Source of the DNA: Asterias rubens
Taxonomy: Eukaryota; Echinodermata; Asteroidea; Forcipulatida; Asteriidae
Direction: 5' to 3'
DNA length: 64,000 nt
Assembly (NCBI RefSeq): GCF_902459465.1
Contig: NC_047072.1
Location: forward strand, 17,341,776-17,405,775
The stretch's first letter is position 1; every line of letters starts with the position of its first letter. Shown here one piece after another: positions 58,401 to 64,000 of this stretch. The notes below the pieces were generated by a model. It had not been told where the DNA came from. It saw nothing but the letters and a program-made list of their open reading frames with translations, and searched no databases. The position numbers were made by a program, and so were the translations under genes.

Positions 58401-61400
58401 ATACCATCAACCTCTCCCCATTACTCGTTGCCAAGAAAGGTTTTATGCTAATAATTATTTTGAGTAAATACCAATAGTGTCGACTGCCTTTAAGATGTGA
58501 GAGGAAAACCCAGCGACTTATTCAAGGGAAAACCCACGCAGTCAGGAAGACATTGACAGCCCAATGCACAATGTGCCCCTAGCGGGATTCGAACCGGGGT
58601 CCAAGTGGTGGAAGGCAGTTAAAGATGCCACTACGCCAACCTGACCACCTAAATGGAAAGGATGACACCTAAATATTGTGATCCTTTTGACGCACCCATC
58701 CACTCAAAATTTCTACTTGTAAAATATTGACTAACTATAATATTTATATGCACTGGACACTATCGGTAAATACTCAAAATAATTGTCAGCATAAAAACTT
58801 ACTTGGTAACGAGAAATGGAGAGCTGTTGATAGTATAAAACGGCTCCCTCTGAAGTAATGCAGTTTTCGAGAAAGAGGTAATTTTCCACCAAAATATTTG
58901 AATTTGATTTTGAGACCTCAGAATTAGATTTTGAGGTCCCGAAATCAAGCATCTAAAACTTAAAAGCACACAATTTTGTATTACATGGGTGTTTTTTCTT
59001 CAATTATTATCTCACAACTTGGACTACCAATTGAGCTAAAATTTTCACAGGTTTGTTATTTTATGCATATGTTGAGATACACCAAGTGAGAAGACTGGTC
59101 TTTGACAATTACCAATAGTTTCCAGTGTCTTTAAAGGCAGTGGACACTATTGGTAATTACTCAAAATAATTATTAGCATAAAACCTTTCTTGGTGACAAG
59201 TAAGGGGGAGAGGTTGGTGGTATAAAACATTATGAGAAACAGCTCCCTCTGAAGTAACGTAGTTTTGGAGAAAGAAGTAATTTTCCACGAATTTGATTTC
59301 GAGACCTCAAGTATAGAACTTGAGGTCTCGAAATCAACCATCTAAACACACACAACTTTGTGTGACAAGGGTGTTTTCTTCTTTCATTATTATCTCGCAA
59401 CTTTGATGACCGATTGAGCTCAAATTTTCACAGGTTTGTTATTTTATGCATATGTTGAGATACACCAACTGTGAAGGCTAGTCTTTGACAATTACCAATA
59501 GTGTCCACTGCCTTTAATATACACTTCAAACTGAGAAAAAAGTAATGCCTCAAATGAAGCAGGATTTTAAACAAACGTGCACAGCTTATTCATGGCTTTT
59601 CGCGTCTTGCAGCGTATTAATTTTTTAGTTGAAATAGATGAGAAAATCTATGCCAGCAAGATTGTCATTAAGAGGTCAGTGCTTGTATACGATAAAATTG
59701 TGCTTTATTTTTCAAAGGGCCAGGTTCAAATCCCGGTCGCGACACTTGTGTCCCTGAGCAAGACACTTAACTATTATTGCTTCTCTCCACCCAGGGGTAA
59801 ATGGGTACCTGTGAGGGCAGAGATGGTTCTTGTGGTTGATTTAGCCGAGTAGCACAATTGTTGCATGAGGCTGTATACTCCCCAGGGAGCTGAGATGGTT
59901 TGTGGAGTGAATTAAGGCCCAGTGACCTGGGGTAATAATTTGAAGTGCTTTGAGCCACCCGTTCGGGAGTGAAAAAGCGCTATATAAACTCAAATATTAT
60001 TATTATTATTTCATGTCGAAGTTGACCCCTCTTTTGAGAAGATGGCATAATATTGTAACCTGACTTGGTCTCCTTTAATCCTTCTTTTTTCTGCGCAGGA
60101 TATGTCCCACCATACACTGCGACTGTCGTTCAGAGACTGCTAGACGAGGGCGCTGTTCTCATGGGCAAAACCAACATGGATGAATTTGCTATGGGGTAGG
60201 TCAACAGATAGAATTGTTTATAAGCCGGTTGTGGCAGGATGTTTTGTCCCCCGGAGATTCTCTCCCCTGGTACGACGAACTAATAATAATAATAACAAAT
60301 TCTCATAAAGTGCATTTCACAATAACCGTATCAATGCGCATTGCATTAGTGCTTAAAGGCAGTGGACACTATTGGTTACTAGTCAAAATAATTATTAGCA
60401 TAAAACCTTACTTGGTAACGAGTAATGGGGAGATGTTGATAGTATAAAACATTGTGAGAAACGGGTCCCTCTGAAGTGACGTAGTTTTCGAAGTAAAGAA
60501 GTAATTTTCCACGAATTTGATTTCGAAACCTCAGATTTAGAATTTGAGGTTACGAAATCAAGCATCCGAATGCACACAACTTTGTGTGACAAGGGTGATT
60601 TTTCATTCATTATTATCTCAAAACTTCATCAACCAATTGAGCTCAAACTTTCACAGGTTTGTTATCTTATGCATATGTTGAGACACACCAAGTGAGCAGA
60701 CTGGTCTTTGACAATTACCAATTGTGTCCACTGTCTTTAAGTCATTTGGCCAACAACATCCCTTTAATTTTTCTCAGCTCCCTGGGTAGTATACAGCCCC
60801 AAGCTGTCGTGACACGCTGAAGGCTTTATCGTACACATTATCAACCTCTGCCCTCACAGGAACCCATTTCGTACCCCTGGGTGAAGAGAAGCAATTATAG
60901 TAACGTATCTTGTTCAAGGACACAAGCGTCATGACTGTGATTTGAACCCCAGTCCGGTAACTTAACCACCAGAACTTGAATTTGGTGTTCTCAACCACTC
61001 GACCATGACACTCTACACTCGAACTGTGAGCGCCCTCTTTTGAATCATCGTTCTCCAGCTCATTTTAGTTGCCCATATGGGGTCACAGATTTCCCAAGGG
61101 GGGGGGGGGGCTTTGGGTCCAGAGGTTGGTATAGACCCTATGCACATGACGTCATTTCAGTAGGGCACCCTCACATAGAGGTCAAAAAGAGGTTGTTTAT
61201 TGGTCAAGACTGTGTGCCGCGCGTACAAATCTGTGCGTCTCTATTTTTTCGTCACCGTTTTTCCTCTAAGATGGCAGCTGGATGACGTCAATGCATAAGG
61301 TCTATTGAAAAAGTTGATAGTTGAAAAGTACGCTTGTGAGAATGTTGGTAATTGTAAAAGGTCTCTAATAACCTCCACTTTGAAATGTGTTTGTCCTAAA

Positions 61401-64000
61401 GGTATTGACGTTTGCAGTTTTTCTTGGCCAGTGACCCAACTCAAATGGTTGCAATGTGTTTAATCCTAACGATCTTCATGTTTTTCTTTCTCTTTTCTTT
61501 TCCCCAGATCTGGTACGATCGACTCGGCGAGCGGCCCAACTCAAAATATATGGGGGCATCCGCTTCTGAAAGTACAATCCCATAATGCATCAGTCAAACA
61601 CCAGGATGGGTCAGAGGTCAGTCAGAGGTCCATACACACTCAAACGAAGAGCGTCGAGGATTCTGATTGGTTTATTTCTGGCGGCAGCTCGGGAGGAAGC
61701 GCCGTTGCTGTTGCGAGTGGAATGTGTTTTGCGTAAGTACTGCTTAAAGACACTAAAAACTATTAGTTACTCAAAACAGTTGTTAGCTAAAAACTTGGAT
61801 ACACCATGTAAACCAAGTAAGAATACATGTCTTGGACAATTGTCAAAGGTGTCTAGTGCTTTTAAAGGAACACGTTGCCTTGGATCGGACACGTTGGTCT
61901 TTGAAAAGCATTTGTAACTGTTTTTTATAAAATGTATATGGATAGAAAGATGTTGTTAAAGTAGGATACAATGATCCACACAAACAATTGCACGGTTTTC
62001 CTTTTACCTCGTCGACTAACACGGTCGGCCATTTATGGGAGTCAAATTTTTGACTCCCATAAATGGCCGACCGTGTAAGTTCGCACAGTTAAAGGAAAAC
62101 CAAGCAATTTCGAGGCAAACTTGTGTGGATAATTGTATTCTACTTTTAAAACATCTTTCCAACTCGTCCGATCCGAGGCAACGTGTTCCTTTAACTGGTT
62201 TGTGTAGACTGCAAATCAGGCGCCTGTTCAAACAATATAGGACTTTTAAGTGTGTGACTTTGTTTTCTTCCTGCGTTAAAGAAATACCAGTCAGAAGCCA
62301 TATTTTCTGCATTGGTCTGACAGCAAACCAAGTTCAGTGCTCTGTGACTCGGTTACATTTTTGTAGACAATTATTGTAGTTCAATATTTCTGGTAATGAA
62401 ACCAAGGTCGCCTTTAGTGAACTTAAAGGCAGTGGACACTTTTGGTATTTACTCAAAATAATTATCGGCATAAAACCTTTCTTGGTGACGAGTAATGGGG
62501 AGAGGTTGATGGTACAAAACATCATGAGAAACGGCTCCCTCTGAAGTGCCATAGTTTTCGAGAAAGAAGTAATTTTCCACGAATTTGACCACAGATTTAG
62601 AACTTGAGGTCTCAAAATCAACCATCTAAACGCACACAACTTTGTGTGACGAGGGTTATTTTTCTTTTATTATTATCTTGCAACTTCGATGACCGATTGA
62701 GCTCAAATTTTCACAGGTTTGTTATTTTATGCATTATATGTTGAGATACACCAACCATGAAGGCTAGTCTTTGACAATTACCAATAGTGTCCACTGCCTT
62801 ACATCACTGTAGCCCGCAAGCCTGATGAAACCTGTAAACATAGGTGCATGATATGTGAACCAGAAACACTGGGGTTAACCCCTACTCTTTCACTGTAGCT
62901 TGCAAGCCTGAGGAAACCTGTAAACAAGGGTGCTTGATTTGTGAACCAGAAACACTGGGGTTAACCCCTACTCTTCCACTGTAGCTTGCAAGCCTGAGGA
63001 AACCTGTAAACATAGGTGCTTGATATGTGAACCAGAAACACTGGGGTTAACCCCTACTCTTTCACTGTAGCTTGCAAGCCTGAGGAAACCTGTAAACAAG
63101 GGTGCTTGATTTGTGAACCAGAAACACGGTTAACCCCTACTCTGTCACTGTAGCTTGCAAGCCTGAGGAAACCTGTAAACAAGGGTGCTTACTATGTGAC
63201 CCAGAAACACCGAGGTTACTTTCAGTATAAGTGTGTTGGGCTTGATTTCACAAAGCACTAAGGTTCATCTTAAAGATGAGTTGTCAGTCATAGAGTTATA
63301 TATAAGAACTAGAGGGCGCACTGGTGATGCTTCTAGCACAAACGCGCAGGACTGTAAGGAGACACACGCACGCCATTATGTACGCGCATTGAATATGAAA
63401 CACACGTTGGAGTTTGTATATATTGAACGCAACGCGATGCTGTTTTGTTCAACTTACAAAATGGCCGCACAAACACACGCTGTGGGATGCCAGTTTTGTC
63501 AACTTAGAAAATGGCTGCCTGCGCACGTGCCGGAGCGTGTATATTGACCCATTTCACCTGACGTCATCATCAAAAAATCTTGAATGCACCATACTGGTGG
63601 GCAATTTCACTGTACGTTTTGATATATAACTCTATGGTGCGTGTTATGCAGTGAAAGTGCACGTTTTAGGAGACGCGGCATTAATACACGTAAACCTAAC
63701 TTGCCCACCAAATGGTGAGCGCGGATCAGTCGCCGCGTGTGACGCGCGTGCAAGGGGTCAATAGGCCAGTGCGCCCTCTCGTTCTTATATATAACTCTAT
63801 GGTTGTCAGTATTGCCATAGTGATTTTTATACTAAATATGATTACAAAGCCCTCTTACTCTCCTCTAACAGTTTTTGCTCCTAAAAGGCATCTAATTTTC
63901 TAATATATCGTTGACTGATTGAAGCACAAAAAGCTTTTCCAAAATCATAAAAACTTTCTCTTTCCTTTCACACAGAGCTCTTGGTTCTGATACAGGGGGA
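55433..64000 (+). CDS. QRSL1: Mitochondrial glutamyl-tRNA(Gln) amidotransferase subunit A, 5' part
   Basis: Six exons: 55433-55450, 56106-56265, 57342-57440, 60099-60195, 61508-61732 and 63976-64000 (cut by the window), all GT-AG with matching phases; 208 codons. The enzyme is the amidase subunit of GatCAB, which converts Glu-tRNA(Gln) to Gln-tRNA(Gln) in mitochondria. Visible: [15 protein letters not shown] and LNAFIT near the N-terminus, [20 protein letters not shown] with catalytic Lys about residue 74, [28 protein letters not shown] and [13 protein letters not shown], then [16 protein letters not shown] (cis-Ser about 185-186) and ALGSDTGG; the nucleophilic Ser should follow just past the edge. 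Exon 1 (MERIRE) is an inference from position, ATG and phase; the others are secure. Introns are filled with MITEs and SINEs. Confidence 0.9.
55693..55784. repeat. Hairpin in QRSL1 intron 1
   Basis: GGTTTCGTCCGGCTATCGT and ACGATAGCCGGACGAAACC are separated by only a few bases, with outer arms CTCCTAGAACT / AGTTCTAGGAG. Confidence 0.85.
56512..56684. repeat. 21-bp minisatellite, about 8 units, QRSL1 intron 2
   Basis: Unit GCCCCTTGTCTTGGCCTTGG plus T, repeated with one G/C change. The open frames on both strands are a by-product of the 21-bp (multiple of 3) period. Confidence 0.95.
56932..57256 (+). mobile_element. tRNA-derived SINE, QRSL1 intron 2
   Basis: A box TGGCCGAGCAG, B box GGTTCAAATCCC, body CTGTATACTCCTAGGAGAG, 3' end AAAGCGCTATAAAAAAATAA. 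Nearly full length. Confidence 0.87.
57471..57651. mobile_element. Palindromic MITE, family M9
   Basis: AAGCCCGGTTCATACTTCCT / GGATGTATGAACCGGGCTT, with CTGCGAATGCGAA and complement; TTAA at both ends. Single copy here. Confidence 0.87.
57721..58107 (-). mobile_element. M1 MITE, QRSL1 intron 3
   Basis: TTAAAGGCAGTGTACACTAT to GTCCACTGCCTTTAA. Shares its right TTAA with the next copy, which is in the opposite orientation. Confidence 0.9.
58104..58493 (+). mobile_element. M1 MITE, QRSL1 intron 3
   Basis: TTAAAGCCAGTGTACACTAA to GTCGACTGCCTTTAA. Head of a tail-to-tail pair with the previous copy. Confidence 0.9.
58496..58648 (-). mobile_element. Second type of tRNA-derived SINE
   Basis: On minus: A box TTGGCGTAGTGGC, B box GGTTCGAATCCCGC, body ending GGGTTTTCCTCTCACATC. 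The tRNA head differs from that of the 56932 SINE. Confidence 0.7.
58743..59134 (-). mobile_element. M1 MITE, QRSL1 intron 3
   Basis: Left end CACTGGACACTATCGGTAAA (TTAA decayed to TATA), right end TTTCCAGTGTCTTTAA, whose TTAA is shared with the next copy. Confidence 0.85.
59131..59517 (-). mobile_element. M1 MITE, QRSL1 intron 3
   Basis: TTAAAGGCAGTGGACACTAT to GTCCACTGCCTTTAA; close to consensus, with central TTGAGGTCTCGAAATC. Confidence 0.9.
59715..60011 (+). mobile_element. 5'-truncated SINE, QRSL1 intron 3
   Basis: Starts within the tRNA head (GGTTCAAATCCCGG), then GTGTCCCTGAGCAAGACACT, CAGGGGTAAATGGGTACC and GCTGTATACTCCCCAGG, ending AAAGCGCTATATAAACTC and an ATT tail. Confidence 0.87.
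60353..60740 (-). mobile_element. M1 MITE, QRSL1 intron 4
   Basis: TTAAAGGCAGTGGACACTAT to GTCCACTGTCTTTAA. Confidence 0.9.
60775..61016 (-). mobile_element. 3'-truncated tRNA-derived SINE, QRSL1 intron 4
   Basis: Minus: GTGTCATGGTCGAGTGG (A box), GGGGTTCAAATCACAG (B box), TACCCCTGGGTG (complement) and GCTGTATACTACCCAGGG. Confidence 0.82.
61744..61865 (-). mobile_element. M1-like MITE, 122-bp internally deleted form
   Basis: TTAAAGACACTAAAAACTAT to GGTGTCTAGTGCTTTTAA; only the ends remain. Shares TTAA with the following M4. Confidence 0.72.
61862..62194. mobile_element. M4 MITE, full length, QRSL1 intron 5
   Basis: TTAAAGGAACACGTTGCCTT / AGGCAACGTGTTCCTTTAA ends, central GGGAGTCAAATTTTTGACTC CC palindrome flanked by GGCCATTTAT / ATAAATGGCC. 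Near-perfect foldback. Confidence 0.9.
62423..62800 (-). mobile_element. M1 MITE, QRSL1 intron 5
   Basis: TTAAAGGCAGTGGACACTTT to GTCCACTGCCTTAC; right TTAA mutated to TTAC. Confidence 0.87.
62805..63223. repeat. ~85-90-bp tandem repeat, five units, QRSL1 intron 5
   Basis: Each unit: CACTGTAGCTTGCAAGCCTG, AGGAAACCTGTAAACA, TGTGAACCAGAAACACTGGG, GTTAACCCCTACTCTT. TTGCAAGCC and GTTAACC give the unit small internal palindromes. Confidence 0.93.
63288..63803. repeat. ~515-bp element with 35-bp terminal inverted repeats
   Basis: CATAGAGTTATATATAAGAA CTAGAGGGCGCACTGG at the left; its complement (CCAGTGCGCCCTCTCGTTCT ...) at 63764-63803. A second internal ATATATAACTCTATGGTGCG lies at 63622. Probably a nested or composite DNA element. 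Confidence 0.75.

Overview
This window is animal nuclear DNA, most likely from an echinoderm and probably a starfish. The reasons are intron-containing genes with GT-AG junctions, tRNA-derived SINEs ending in ATT runs, decayed LINE tails, a tandem family of intronless rhodopsin-class receptors like the lineage-specific expansions reported in sea urchin and crown-of-thorns starfish, and very dense short palindromic transposons (MITEs). The species assignment is inference; no search could be run.

Layout. (1) 1-7.3 kb: the last three coding exons of a plus-strand gene ending in a SAM domain, with one receptor gene nested on the opposite strand inside its intron. (2) 2.3-30.1 kb: five intact intronless class A GPCR genes (two on minus, then three on plus) and one deleted copy that survives only as a 3' stub with its upstream region. 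Several sit next to local tandem repeats of about 160-270 bp. (3) 20.4-49.2 kb: a tandem array, all on minus, of five intact four-exon genes for small secreted proteins (signal peptide, PAN/Apple domain, a short Cys-bearing linker exon, F5/8 type C domain). Among them are at least four remnants where the coding part was deleted but promoter or end pieces stayed. The last two genes lie in a recent tandem duplication of about 4.4 kb units. (4) 53.2-64 kb: two housekeeping mitochondrial genes transcribed divergently, NDUFB4 (minus, three exons, complete) and QRSL1/GatA (plus, six exons, running off the window end).

Mobile elements fill most of the rest. The commonest (called M1 here) is a foldback element of about 390 bp with ends like AGGCAGTGGACACTATTGG and TTAA target sites; about 20 full or partial copies are visible. 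One copy interrupts a LINE reading frame so cleanly that the empty TTAA site can be read off. Other families (M2-M5, M9) also use TTAA or start TTAAAG, and often share a single TTAA with a neighbouring element.

The observations most worth following are: a conserved RFX X-box-like plus CRE-like promoter module about 75-165 bp upstream of every PAN-F5/8C gene and left behind as orphans at deletion scars; paired cysteine losses in that family that predict a disulfide; the mosaic of near-identical and highly diverged segments in the receptors; and a receptor whose stop codon is supplied by a MITE end.
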